From: Hyperoodon ampullatus | Taxonomy: Eukaryota; Chordata; Mammalia; Artiodactyla; Ziphiidae | Length of the DNA stretch: 64,000 nt | Reading direction: 5' to 3' | Assembly (NCBI GenBank): GCA_949752795.1 | Contig: OX457075.1 | Coordinates: 8,608,001 to 8,672,000, forward strand | Shown: positions 35,036-46,625 of the stretch, piece by piece | How the letters are laid out: the number at the start of each line of letters is the position of its first letter | Numbering within the stretch: position 1 is the first letter of the stretch | Made by a program: the position numbers and the translations under genes | Notes under the pieces: model-generated | Seen by the model: only the letters and a program-made list of their open reading frames with translations | Database searches by the model: none | What the model was told of the DNA's origin: nothing

Positions 35036-35515
35036 GTCGGTTAGGTACTGCTGCATAAAAAAATTACCCCAAAATCTTACAAGTTAAAACAACAGATATT
35101 TGTTACCTCACACAATTCCTGAGGGTTAGGAATCTGGGTTGTCAAGGCTCAGGGTTTCTCACTGAATTCTAGTTAAGCTGTTGGCCAAGACTATAGGCTC
35201 AACTGTAGCTGGATAATCCACTTCCAAGCTCACTCACCCGCTTGTGGTTGACCAGAGACTTTGGCTCCTTGCCAGGTGGGCCTCTTCCTAGGGTTGTTTA
35301 CAACTTGTCTTCCCCCAGAGTAAGTAATCTGAAAAAGAGAGGGAGACCAAGTATGCAACAGGACACACAAAATGGAAACCACAATCATTTAGTACCTAAT
35401 CTTAGAATGGCAACCGTAATTTACTGGTGGCAAAACCCAATCCTGGTACAATAAGGGTGTAAGTATCAGGAAGCAGGGATGGCTGAGAGCCAGCTTGGAG
35501 TTTGGCTACCATAAT
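35036..35515 (-). mobile_element. MLT1-type (ERVL-MaLR) LTR, reverse orientation
   Basis: In reverse complement the order is 'tatggtagccaaactccaag', 'cctgatacttacaccctt', then TATA/polyadenylation regions, then 'gtaacaaatatctgttgttt' and 'aacttgtaagattttggggt'. It ends before 'taccta' where the LTR 3' edge lies. It is a solo ancient LTR: no internal gag/pol was seen. It is strongly diverged and non-functional. Confidence 0.82.
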
Positions 35516-38130
35516 GGCTTTGCAAGGTGTTATATATAGCCTTCTCTACCAAGCATATATAACATGTGGCAATAATAAATTAGTTTAGATGAGGAGGATA
35601 ATCCTTTAAATGAAAAAGGACAGAACCATTTTGGACTTGAGAACCTCTGTAGTGGGAATTATGTTAAGTTTATCTCAGAAGATTCTAATGCTCATCCTGA
35701 ATATAAAAGCGTTGGAGGTAAAGTCAGAGGTGGGAGTCCAGGGAAGAAAAAGAAGACGACCAAATGAAGGAGGGGACAAATGTCTATTTGCATGCTTCTT
35801 GCACAGGCAATAATGGGTACTCTTCAATTTCCCAAATTTTAACCTCTTATGAGCAGGGAAATCCTGTATTTCTACCAAAAGTTTGAAAAGGCTAGCTTAA
35901 TAGTATGAAACAGGGTGAGGGAATGGTTGATAAATTAGTAGAATGATTGTATAATTTGTCGTCTGACCAAGACACTATTTAGAGCAAAAAGAAGGGTGAT
36001 TAATAATGATGCCACAGCAACAGACATAAATTGAGACTGTCCAGGACAATCTTGGACACATGTTCACCCTGTAAATTAGAGCCATTTATTTTGGGCCACT
36101 TTTACTGTGAGGAGCCTGGAAGAGTGAGCTTTGTGCACAGTCCCTTGAAACTTACCTTTTATGCTTTCCATGAGAATATCTAACCCAGAAAAAAGGAATT
36201 AAGAAGGAAGCAGGCAGCACAGTGTACTATTTCTTGACAAAGGACAGCCTCTTGGGGAAGGATTGATTTGTAAGTATGTTGTCTAAGAATTCATGTCCCT
36301 CTCAAGGAAATTACCAGTCATGAGGGATTTGAACAAATCTTTTACTGCAGTTTTCCTCATACCAGTTGCAAAGAGAGATTGTGTTTAATTTTGCAAAATT
36401 TCTTTTCATATGCATCTAATTAAAGTATCTGTTGAGTCCATCATGTTGTATTCAAGTTAATTGAATAGAAAAAAAATTTAATGGTTCCATATTAGATTTT
36501 CCTGGTTAATGTCACAGCCATCTATTGATTTTTTTTTAATTAGAGATTTTTGTTAATGGATTTGAACAAATTAAAATCTGTCTAATAACCAGTGCTCCTC
36601 TGGCAGTCTCAGGACACTTGCTAGGATTTAGGGGAGTCTGCGTTTTCAATGACAGATTCTACAGAATTCTAAACCGAGATTAGAATTCCTGCTGATAAAC
36701 TTCATTATGCCATGGATTTTTTCCCTCCTCTTAAAAATAAAATTTTTAGAGAGGATTTTTAGGGATACAAGTGTATAAATAGTAATACTAATTTGCACCC
36801 AAACACAGATTATCATGCCTAATGCTCTACACAGCCCAGTGCAATTGTTGGAATTCTAGGTAGAGGGTTGTGCCCTTGATTTTTAGGCTCTGCCGTAATG
36901 GTAAGAGAATCACTCAAGGTCTTAAACAAATTTTTAGCATGGCTATAAATAGAAGAAACAATTGTATACAAGGTGATCACATTATAATCCACTCCCCAAT
37001 TGCCTCTGTTTTTCTTTTTTTTTTTTTTTTTTGCATCTCCAAAACACCAATATAGGAAGCTACAACAGTTGTCCAGGGGCCTTGGATTAATCTTAGAAAG
37101 GATATTTATTCTTTTTTTTTTTTAATTTTCAAGGAGTAACATTTAGTCCTAGTCTTGATGCAACAAGGACCCATTCCTGATGGTTTGAGAGGGTTTAAGG
37201 TCAAAAAGGGGTTACACAGTATTCTTACTGTAACTTGTTTCTTCCTAGAAAATCACTTAAAAATTCATTCTGGACTTGAGTCTGCTGTAGGACAAAGAGA
37301 AGACTGAGGGAAGCTTAAGGGCAAAATAGAAAGTCTTCGGGGTCAGCATCTGGTCCTGGAGAAAGGTAAAGATGAGGCAACAAAGCAAGGGAAAAAGAAA
37401 ATTCACCTTCACAGACGGGTGGACTCTGGAGCTGTTCAGAGCACACCAGACCCCTCCTACTATTCCTTTCAAAAATGGAAGAAAAGTTCTGTAAAAACCC
37501 TCAACTTCACAGAATCAGATTTACAGGAGAACTATCACAGGTAACCCTCAACCCACCACCCAGGTAGCCTCTCAGCTGTCACATATTCAAGTCTTTAGAG
37601 ACTCGACTCAGTCTCCCTGCCATGCAAGGAGAAGTGGTCAATCCATTCCCTTTTATCCCTTTGAATCATTTCTAAGGAATAAAATCAGGTATTCATCAAA
37701 GACAATAACAAAGCCCACTTGGTTTCACATATTGACTATAAAGATAAAAATCCTTCCATTTATATCTTTCAGGATCTGCACGCCCTATATATTCACCCAA
37801 ATCCCATCCATCCTTTCATTTCCCAGAACTCCATAAAAACTCCCCTGAAGATTGCTACTAAAATTCATCTCATCTCTCCGTTATCTGAATACTGGCAGTG
37901 CATGCAATATGCAGAATAAAATTTAGTGCTTAATTATACATTGCCTTGTATTATCCTTTAACTGTTTCATGCAAGTATAAGGGAGGTAATATTTTAAAAA
38001 TATATTTTTGCAATTATTTCCCACATTTAATAATATTGACCTCCCCACCAATTTCCTGTCCTCCCAACACACTCATTGTCTTTCTCTCTTTCCAGAAAAA
38101 TATCCATTAGAATTGTTCCAAGAGAAATTC
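35516..38130. other. Unique DNA with two T-runs
   Basis: 2.6 kb without a recognised repeat or gene. Poly(T) tracts lie at 37014-37032 and 37111-37124. The segment 36320-36720 is AT-rich with several TAAT cores and might be conserved non-coding DNA; alignment would decide. Confidence 0.42.
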
Positions 38131-38545
38131 ACATGATAGTCAACATTTTTATATGGATTACTATGTGCCAGTCACTTTTCCAAGCACTTAATGTATGCAA
38201 ACTCATATAATCTGCACAACAACCCAGTGGTAATAATGTTCTATTTTGTTCTAGGTAATATTGTTCTATTTTGTTTTACTGATGAAGAAACTGAGGCACA
38301 GAGACATTACATACCTTACCCAAGGGCACAAATCTAGTAAGTGACAGAGTGAAGATCCAAATTCAGGGGTGTTGCTTCAGACCGTGTGCTCTTTTTAAAA
38401 AAATTTTTATACATCTTTATTGGAGTATAATTGTTTTACAATGGTGTGTTAGTTTCTGCTTTATAACAAAGTGAATCAGTTATACATATACATATGTTCC
38501 CATACCTCTTCCCTCTTGCCAGACCGTGTGCTCTTAACCTCTTCA
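38131..38545 (+). mobile_element. MIR SINE, interrupted by an L1 end
   Basis: 'tggattactatgtgccagtc', 'ccaagcacttaatgtatgca' and 'gatgaagaaactgaggcaca' show a good MIR. A 25-bp unit (38229-38253) is duplicated in tandem (38254-38278) inside it. The 3' part is cut by an L1 end at 38394-38519 and continues after it. Confidence 0.9.
38394..38519 (-). mobile_element. LINE-1 3' end inside MIR, 16-bp target duplication
   Basis: Reverse orientation: T-rich start, 'ctttattggagtataattgt', 'acaatggtgtgttagtttct' and 'gtgaatcagttatacatata'. The exact repeat cagaccgtgtgctctt lies at 38378-38393 and 38520-38535, both in MIR flank sequence. It is a 126-base, fully 5'-truncated copy. Confidence 0.96.
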
Positions 38546-39554
38546 CCATACAGAGAGAAAGATTTTATATTCAACTTCTGATATCTAGATTGGGTTTTGC
38601 AGCAAGCTGAAGGTCTGATATTCAGTTTATGTGAATAGATGACCTCCCATTGAATAAACCATGAACCAAACCTAAAGGATCCAACCACAGGGTGCTTTTC
38701 CTCGTACAGAGGGAACAAGCCCTTTGGCCATCAATGGTATGGGTGTGAGGCTTATTTCCCTAAGTAGAAGGAAGATCTGACTTAGAGAAAGTTGGAATTC
38801 TGAGTCTTTCCCTTTCAACCAGAGGAGCGATGGGGAGAAACAAAAGGAAGACAACAATGACCTTGTTCCTGTCTAAACTCAACCAGTAGCAAGAGAAACT
38901 TTAGCAACATCCATAAAATATGGGGAAAACAAGAGTGACTCATCCTTGCCCATATCTTGGGATTTTCCATGGCCGTGGGAAAATAAAAGCCTTTAGCTCA
39001 GAGCCATGACCTATATAATGTAGGGACAGTGGTACGGGGATAGCAGACATTTGAGTACTAGCTGGTCGTGCAACCACGTTCGGGGCTCACTATGGACTCG
39101 GCATGGCAAACAAGCCATGTAGAAAGCCCTGTGTCTTCTGAGAGGGGTTGCAGAGAGGTTGAGAGCGATGGTGGATTGAAAAAGACTTGGTTCAGGAAAA
39201 GGGACAGCGCTGGGCTAAGACGTTAAGACAGAGGCCAGTGCTGAAGTCCCCAGCTCACTCTGAAGGCCTGATGAAACCACTTAGCCTTCTTTGGGACTAG
39301 CCAGAAGGCAGAACCACCTGGCCACACCTCCTGGGGATCAGGGTTGACCTAGAGGAAGCCAGATAGATCTGAGGACTCCTCTTCTTACCCGAAGTTCCAT
39401 ACAAATGCACTAAGCCCCTCTCTTATATCTGAATGCCATTTGGCAGTAGTGGAGGGGGAGTGAAATAGAAAAGCAATTGTCCGAAGAGACTGAGTTATCC
39501 ACACCACTATTACTTAACACCAGCGACACTGAAGAGGGGAATTTTGTAGAGAAC
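38546..39554. other. Unique DNA, nothing recognised
   Basis: No repeat, RNA gene or domain was recognised. Confidence 0.4.
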
Positions 39555-39569
39555 AAAAGTGTAAGCTGG

Positions 39570-39802
39570 TGGGCTTCTCTGGTGGCGCAGTGGTTGAGAG
39601 TCTGCCTGCCGATGCAGGGGACACGGGTTCATGCCCCGGTCTTGGAGGATCCCACATGCCTCGGAGCGGCTGGGCCCATGAGCTATGGCCCCTGGGCCTG
39701 CGCGTCCGGAGCCTGTGCTCCGCAACGGGAGAGGCCACAACAGTGAGAGGCCCGCGTACCGCAAAACGAAAACAAAACAAAAAACAAACAAAAAAAACCC
39801 CA
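39570..39802 (+). mobile_element. Young CHR-2 SINE, 15-bp target duplication
   Basis: Begins 'tgggcttctctggtggcgca', carries B-box region 'gggttcatgccccggtc', and ends 'gcccgcgtaccgc' plus an A-rich (AAAC)-type tail. The repeat aaaagtgtaagctgg flanks it at 39555-39569 and 39803-39817. Four overlapping open frames here (both strands) derive from the SINE and are not genes. Confidence 0.97.
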
Positions 39803-39817
39803 AAAAGTGTAAGCTGG

Positions 39818-41275
39818 AGGGGGACTCTTTAGATCAGAATAGCTTGCAGTATTATTATCCAGTAATACTGGATAATATTGCCTCCACTACCCACTGGGGT
39901 TTGTCACAAAACTCAGATGAATTAGAGAAAATATTAGAGAAAGTATCAAGATCATTTTCTTTGTACATCCAAGGTGTTCTCTGAGCAGATTTGAAACCTC
40001 ACTATATGGTTACATGATTTGATATTTTCTCCTCTCCAAGCTAAGCCCCTTCAGATTAGGGAGAGGCGTATCCTTCTTTTATATTTCCTGCTGGCTCAGC
40101 TCACAAGGGGGCACGCCCAGAAATATTTGTTGACACACTGCCCCAGTGTGAAGGGAATGAATCTGTCTTGTACCTTTCCCCAGCCAATTAAAAGAAAGAA
40201 AATAATACACGTATGTGATCCTTTTTGGAACAATTTTCTTTCCTCGCATCTAAATGTCTTCTTGGTTAAGTATTGGTTTGGGAATCTAATCTGGCTTCCT
40301 CTGCCTCTGTAATAACCCAGGGAACAGCTCCAAAAACCAGACAAGCCAATTAGTAGTGCATCTAATTTTTGTAATTTCCAAAACCCTCCATCACAATGAG
40401 GCTATTACAGGAAAATTAACCTCTAGCAGTTGAAATTACTCAGTGTGGAGTTTAGCCAGGGGCAGTAAACAAAGCTGACTTTCATAGAAAGAAACCACCG
40501 GGCTTTTCCTCTCAAATGACTTATCTGAAAAGTCAGCCAAAATGTGGAAACCTTGTTATTCCACTGACTTTTACATTCCTTTGGCAACCAGAGAGTTGAG
40601 GGCAGCCTTAAGTGAGGGAGGCAACAGAGTGCAATCAGTTTGGAAGGACTGATTTCCACCCAATGGCCTTGGGTGAATGAGCGTGGAGGGCAGAAAATAG
40701 AACCCAAGAAAGGAAGCAAGCAAACAGCTTCTAAAACAATGTCTGACACAGAGGGCATCATGATTGAAGGCTTTAATAAGTGAAGGAAGATTTGAAGTAG
40801 GTATGTGTCGGGCAACATAATAGGTATATTCGTAAGAGTTGAGGTTGAACAGATTTTTTTAATATAAATCAAACCTTGTGTTCAATGCTGTGAGTGAAAT
40901 ACACCAGGTGTTGTTATTGTTATGTTTTAATAAGGAAAAAAATAGCTTTTGATAAATCTGTTTTGCAAATCTGTGACTTCTTCTATTTATTTACTTTTTA
41001 AACACAGCCCATGAAGTGACCTGATTTTTTTCTCAGGAAGTAGTACCCAATGAGGAGCTCCCCATACTTCACACACTAGGCCAATTCAGTAAAACCCCGC
41101 CGACAACTTCTTCCTTGAGACAGGTATCCAGGGAGCATCCACTTCCCTTGCTAGTAGCCTGCGACCATCTGGGTTAGAGTTTTGGGAAGCTGCCTTGTCT
41201 AAGTACATAATCTGAAGTTCTGGGTTGTATTCTGTCAGTGAAAAAATGCCGCCTGCCATATCAGTAAACAAAAGA
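39818..41275. other. Unique DNA, nothing firm
   Basis: Contains a short perfect palindrome at 39853-39877. The minus-strand frame of 149 codons (40423-40872) has no domain or splice context and is taken as chance. No repeat family recognised. Confidence 0.42.
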
Positions 41276-41997
41276 TGTTGTAGCCATTAAGCCATCATAT
41301 CACAGCCTCCCCAGTTACAGCGAACCCTGAGGGAGCTCAGGATGGAAACAGGATGCCAGACATCAAGCCATCAGCCACCCCCAAAGATGCACCCTGAGGA
41401 GACTCAGGATGAGAAAGCACAGGATACTGGCCCCAGAGAGCTAAGCTGCAAATCAAAGGAATGGTTTCAATGAGCCCAGACTGTTGCATCTTCCCACACA
41501 TAGAAAAGCACTAAATTCACTAACTTGAGATGTCTGGTTTTCTTTAAATAACAGTAATCTTTTGGATTCCAAATATACACTACCAAATGTAAAACCGATA
41601 GCTAGTGGGAAGCAGCCGCATAGCACAGGGAGATCAGCTCGGTGCTTTGTGACCACCTAGAGGGGTGGGATAGGGAGGGTGGGAGGGAAGGAAACGCAAG
41701 AGGGAAGAGTATAGCCGATTCACTTTGTTATAAAGCAGAAACTAACACACCATTGTAAAGCAATTATACTCCAATAAAGATGTTAAAAAAAAAAACACAC
41801 AACAGTAATCTTTTGAAGATCCGACCACCTGCTCTTTGTTGCAAAAACTCCCATATATCCTGGCCCCTCCCTTTCTTCTTTAGAGCAGTCCCTTAGAACT
41901 ATCTGAGAGGCTGCATCCTGGGCTTAAGTCCTCAGTTTTGTCTGCCAAATAAAACTTAATTCTCAACTTTTAGGTTGTGCATTTTTTTTTAGTCAAC
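41276..41997 (+). mobile_element. Solo endogenous-retrovirus LTR, split by an L1
   Basis: The edges look like TGTTG (41276) and CAACA (41993-41997), a short LTR-type inverted end. Near the 3' side 'gtctgccaaataaaacttaa' is a polyadenylation signal in R/U5-like context, followed by 'aggttgtgcattttttttta'. An L1 3' end interrupts it at 41565-41800. No gag, pol or env sequence is nearby. No target duplication could be read, so the family is not named. Confidence 0.55.
41565..41800 (+). mobile_element. LINE-1 3' end inside the LTR, 15-bp target duplication
   Basis: 236 bases of L1 3' UTR: 'gctagtgggaagcagccgca', the G-rich tract (41657-41685), 'ccgattcactttgttataaa', and an A-rich tail. The exact repeat aacagtaatcttttg lies at 41550-41564 and 41801-41815. 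Confidence 0.97.
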
Positions 41998-42393
41998 AAT
42001 TCCTTCAGCAAGTAAACCTGGTTAGAATAAGAGAATTTAGCAGGACCCTCCATTTATTCACTGAGTTGATGAAACAAAACTTCCATTTACTTGGTATTAA
42101 GGCCCTGATGGGATGTTAATGCTCTTATCGGTGCTGTCGGACCCTTTCTCTAGAATGTAAACTTATTACCACTTATGCAAGTCTGGTCATTGAGACCTGG
42201 GAGCTAATCACTGTTTCTCTAGCAATAACCAATAATGATTAACTAGAATCCTTATAAAAGCAAGAATGGAAAGATGTCTCGAGAATGAACACCTACCTAC
42301 CCAGCCCACAGTCATGTGTGGACAGAGCAGCTGGGTAAACTCAAGAATTCAGAGTTTTTCTCTGGAACTGGTCAGGCAGAACATTTAAAGGAA
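41998..42393. other. Unique DNA
   Basis: Nothing recognised between the LTR and MER5A. Confidence 0.4.
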
Positions 42394-42560
42394 CAGCGCT
42401 TCTCACACTTCAACGTGAACCACCTGAGGATTGTATTAAAAATGCAGATTCTGCTTCAGGATGACTGGGGTGGGGGCCAGGATTTTGCATTTCTAACAAG
42501 CTTTAAGGTAATCCTGATGCTGCTGGCCCAAGGTCCACATCCTGAAACGCGTGGCGCTAG
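42394..42560 (+). mobile_element. MER5A-type hAT-Charlie MITE
   Basis: Nearly complete: begins 'cagcgcttctcacacttcaa', has 'aaaaatgcagattctgcttc', 'gaggatttgca'-like 'aggattttgcatttctaaca' and 'gatgctgctggcccaaggtc', and ends in the inverted partner 'gcgtggcgctag'. It is a non-autonomous DNA transposon with no coding capacity. Confidence 0.9.
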
Positions 42561-44849
42561 ATAACATGACACTTGTTTGGAATCCAAGTTAAAACTTGTA
42601 GAGGTCAAACTTTTAGCTTTTTTCCCTGTTCTTTCATTATTGCTCTCTGTGTAAGCAGCATAAATGTCAGTGGAAGAGCAGTCAAGCTACAAACAGCTGT
42701 GGTTATGGGGGGACTATGGGAGTAAAAATGGAACTTTTTTTTGGCATCAAGTAAACATTACCCTTTACATGGGACCAAATGATGAAGAATTCTGTGCTTC
42801 TACTTTTGCGCTGCATTGACTGAAGGTTTTGACGTTCAGGGAAGTAACTTAACATTTGCAAGCCCAGTGGGAAAATGCTGCTGAGATGGGCATTAATCAG
42901 AAGGCTGCAGCAGGATAATCCTAAATGACTTTCCTTAAAAAACAGTAACAAATAACCAGCAATTTTCCTTTTGCCTCCATGTAAAGGCTCCCAAACCACT
43001 TTGCATATTTTATGCCATGAACTCTTACATTACTAAATAATAAAATGGATGACAAAACTATCAAGCTGTAGGCATAGCCTACATCTCTGTTGTGAAATGT
43101 GAAGATAAATGTGCAAAATGACCAGCTCACCTGGTAAGGTCAATAGCCAAGCTATGAATGAACAACAGAGGTCTGCATCTCACAGGGTTGGGCTTAGAAA
43201 GCCTTTTCTGAAGCCATGACAATATAAAAATTCTCATGAAAACAGCAATCCTTGGTGATGGGTAAATTGGGGAGTAGCTTCAGATTGGTCTTGGACTTAC
43301 TGAATTGTCCTTTTCACACAAAATACAGAACTAGGAAAAGCCCCAGAAGGGTATACGTTGTGAGTTATAGTTTGTTCTTTCTGCCAATTAAAATAAAAGG
43401 CAAAACAATCTGAAGTAAAAGCAGATTGAACTCAGAATTACCCAGAAATAAACTCCACTCCATGTGGTAAAATATTATATACTGAGATTAGATGATCCTG
43501 CCTTATGCCTGCAAACTTACCTTAAATAAGAGACAACAAAACACCAGAAGCATGGTTAAGAATGCATGTATCTTTAAAATCTATAGCTTTAGATATGAGA
43601 AGAGAATTCTAACAGCAAACAGAGATACAATGAGTAAACCACTCCAGGGCTAGATATATGTTTTCTTGCTCTGTGATTTGGAAATTGAGGGGAAAAAATC
43701 AAAATGAAATCAGTAAAAAAATCTACAGCATAGAAAAATGGAAAACAAAGCACTCAAAGTATATCACATATCAAAGTATAGATAAAGAATATGTATATAT
43801 ACATATATATTTTAAGACAGTAGAGGAGACAAATTTTAAAGTATATCACTTTGTACTCTTAAAAATTTCAAAGAAATATAGGGTTTATATAATACAAGAT
43901 TAGAGATAAAATAGTAAAACAGATTAATATTTGATATGAAAAGGAGGCTTGGTGATAAGCACACAATTTTTAACAAGTAAAATAAAAAGAATTTTTTTAA
44001 TCTAAAACTATAATCACAGATTTAATGTCAGCATTAAAGAGCATATTTGACTCTAACAGAAATTAAATTAGTGTTATGGAGAGCAAACTTGAAAATATTT
44101 CAGAATTTATCGGAAAAGAAAAGAGATAAAAATGAAATCCTGATGATATATATGGAAGAGAAAGAATTATGATCTAACGTAGAGATAATTGATGTTTCCA
44201 AGAAAGAGGACAAATCAAACAGAAGAAATAATTTAAAATATGAAAGACAAAATCTTTCCTAGACTGAATAAAGTCATCATCCTGCAGATTAAAAACACCC
44301 CTAAGTGCATGTGGTAACATAAGTAGAAGACTAGCTTCCATTTTTAACTTGGTAAAATTTTTAACTTTGAAGCAAACAGAGAGATGGCTACAAGCTCTCT
44401 TTGGGTCATTTTTGCTGGAGAAGAAAACCACTCCAAAACTTAAAACAATAACTATTTTGTATGCTCCCAGATTCTGGGGGTCAAGCATTTGGAAGGGGCT
44501 TAGTGCAGATGGCGTGAAAGTCAAAATGCACCTGACAATTAAAGATATTATTTTATTCTGGCTTTTGCAACAGAGAGAATGTTCATTAATGAGAAGAATC
44601 ACAGAGAAAGGAAAGGGGGATCTGGGGCTTTACAGAGGCGGGTAAACAGGGGAGTCATTCACGAATCATACGGGAGTCATGAGGAAGGATGGAGAGGGTC
44701 TTATCTTGGAAAACGTGAGGGCAGGGTGGTCCTTTCCAGTTAGTTGTTTCCCGGCATAACAAGGGTGGGAGCATTTCTCAACCATCACTGCTTTCTGGGA
44801 AATCAGGGCTCAGTAAAGTTCAACATTGTCAATGACTTATCTCTGCCCC
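42561..44849. other. Mostly unique AT-rich DNA; possible ancient L1 near 43900-44400
   Basis: A piece around 44240-44310 ('gacaaaatctttcctagact', 'cctgcagattaaaaacaccc') faintly recalls old L1 ORF1 or HAL1. The rest is unrecognised. Frames of 98 and 142 codons on opposite strands near 44174-44645 overlap and have no domain. Confidence 0.35.
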
Positions 44850-45250
44850 ACAGCATCTGGGAATTTAGCAAGGAATAGCTGATGGCTGGAGATGACTCTG
44901 TGGCTGGAATCACCTGAAGGCTTCTTTATTCGCACGTCTGGTGCCTTGTCCGGGATAGCCTAAGGGCTAGGATGACAAATTGAAGTCTGTCCTATCAACA
45001 GAACTTGGCTTCCCCTCAGCATGGTGACCTCAGGATGGTTGGACTTGTTTCCTTGCAGTTCAGGGTTCCAACTGTGCATTTTCCAAGCAAACTAGACAGA
45101 AACTGCATTTCCTTTTGTGGCCCAGTCTTGGCAGTCAGATTGCATCACTCCTGCAATATTCTAGTGGCCCAAGCAGTCACAGCCTGACAAGACTCCTGGT
45201 GAGAAGAAAGAGATGCTCAACTCTCAAGTGAAAGAGTGTCAAAGTATTTG
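44850..45250 (-). mobile_element. Possible ancient LTR fragment, reverse orientation
   Basis: 'ggctggaatcacctgaaggc', 'ttctttattcgcacgtctgg', 'tcccctcagcatggtgacct' and 'gtgaaagagtgtcaaagtat' follow the order of a common old mammalian LTR-like repeat. Name and edges are uncertain. Confidence 0.45.
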
Positions 45251-45675
45251 TGGCCTTCTAAAAAAAATAGCCAAAACCAATACTTTGACTATAAAGTATT
45301 TATATTCTGCCACATAAAAAATATACTCATTCCCTCTCCCAAGATTCCCAAAGTCTCATCCAACTGCAGTAGCAACTCAAAGTCTAGGATCTGATCATCC
45401 AAACTGGGTCCAGGTGAAGATGAATTTCCTCAGGTGTGGGTCTTCAAATATGGTTTGTCTCCTTCTGGAGATTGGTGAGCACAAGAGATGAGTTACCTTT
45501 GACATGCCCAACAAACGAACCACAGTGGGACAGGCATAAGATAATAGATATAATAGATAGTCCTGTTCAAAAAGAGATAAATGGAAGGCACACAGAAGTC
45601 ACTGTTCCATAGCAAATCTGAAATTGAGCTGTGTATGTGCTGCTGTTTCCCTAATTAGGGCTCTGTCCTATTCCT
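45251..45675 (-). mobile_element. Possible MaLR internal remnant
   Basis: 'cattccctctcccaagattc', 'ccaaagtctcatccaactgc' and 'agtagcaactcaaagtctag' resemble the internal region of MaLR elements in reverse orientation. It sits on the expected side of the LTR at 45676. It has no coding capacity. Confidence 0.45.
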
Positions 45676-45727
45676 TGGGAGTTATCTTAGGGTTCTTCAG
45701 AGAAACAGAACCAACAGCATGGGGATG

Positions 45728-45786
<59 letters not shown>

Positions 45787-45807
45787 GGTGTGTGTGTGTG
45801 TGTATGC

Positions 45808-45841
<34 letters not shown>

Positions 45842-46213
45842 AGAGAAAGATTTATTTTAAGGAATTGATTCACGCAACTGTAGGAGCTATCAAATCTGCA
45901 ACCTGAAGGACAGGTCAGCATGCTGGAGACCCAGGGAAGAGATGATATTGCAGCTCAAGCCCAAAGGGAGTCTGAAGGCAGATTCCACTTTTTTTTCTTT
46001 TTTTTTGGAAGAACTTGCTCTTTTCTCCTAAGATCGTCAACTGATTGGATGAGACCCAACCACATTATGGAGGGTAATATACAGCACTCAGTCTACTGAC
46101 TTGCATGTTAATCACATCTAGAAAAATACCTTCACAACAACATCTAGACTGGTGTTTGACCCTAAGTTAGACACCATGGCCCAGTAAAACTGACACATAA
46201 AATTATCACATCG
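45676..46213 (-). mobile_element. MaLR-type LTR with expanded microsatellite, reverse orientation
   Basis: On the plus strand it reads 'ttagggttcttcagagaaac', 'agaaccaacagcatggg', simple repeats, then 'agaaagatttattttaagga', 'gctggagacccagggaagag', 'aactgattggatgagaccca' and 'aaactgacacataaaattat'. The order is that of a familiar MaLR-like LTR read backwards. The TATC microsatellite of that LTR has expanded here. Confidence 0.68.
45728..45841. repeat. (GATA)n - (GT)n - (CTAT)n compound microsatellite
   Basis: (GATA)n occupies 45728-45786, (GT)n 45788-45803 and (ATCT)n 45808-45841. The first and third arrays are reverse complements, so they can pair across the GT spacer. The repeat lies inside the MaLR-like LTR. 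Confidence 0.97.
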
Positions 46214-46409
46214 TTCTTCCTGGCTCTTGGCTTCACCCTCTGAGTCATTCTTCCTTTTCTAAGAAAACTGAGTTTGCAAATGAATAGTGTTCTCAGGCTG
46301 GGAGTCTAATGGTCTCTGTATGCTTTATGTTTTATACTGTTTGTACTGTCTCTGTCTTTTTTGGGTAAAGTTTTGCTTCCACTTCCACCTCCTCATCATA
46401 CAAAAGCTA
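46214..46409. other. Unique DNA
   Basis: Nothing recognised. Confidence 0.35.
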
Positions 46410-46625
46410 AGTCTTAAGATGTGTTCTGTGCAATTCTAGATACGCTACATGAATGAACTCATTTAATCTTCACAACAGCCCTATGAGATAGGTATCATTT
46501 TTTTCTTCTATTCAGGGTAGAAAATAAAGTAAATGGATAGTAAACTTGCACAAAACCACACAACCTTACTCACAGAGCTGGGATTCTAGCCAAGTATTCT
46601 ATCCACACACTTGCAGCTACTACAC
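46410..46625 (+). mobile_element. MIR SINE
   Basis: 'gatacgctacatgaatgaac', 'tcatttaatcttcacaacag', 'ccctatgagataggtatcat' and 'cacagagctgggattctagc' define MIR. Confidence 0.88.

Noticed and set aside
39477..39984. Cluster of overlapping frames on both strands
   Set aside because: All pass through one SINE; similar peptides appear at other SINE copies.
40423..40872. 149-codon minus-strand open frame
   Set aside because: Hydrophobic chance composition, no signal or domain recognised, no neighbouring exon.
45728..45841. Regularly spaced repeats considered as a CRISPR-like array
   Set aside because: Pure tetranucleotide microsatellite without spacers in a eukaryotic genome.
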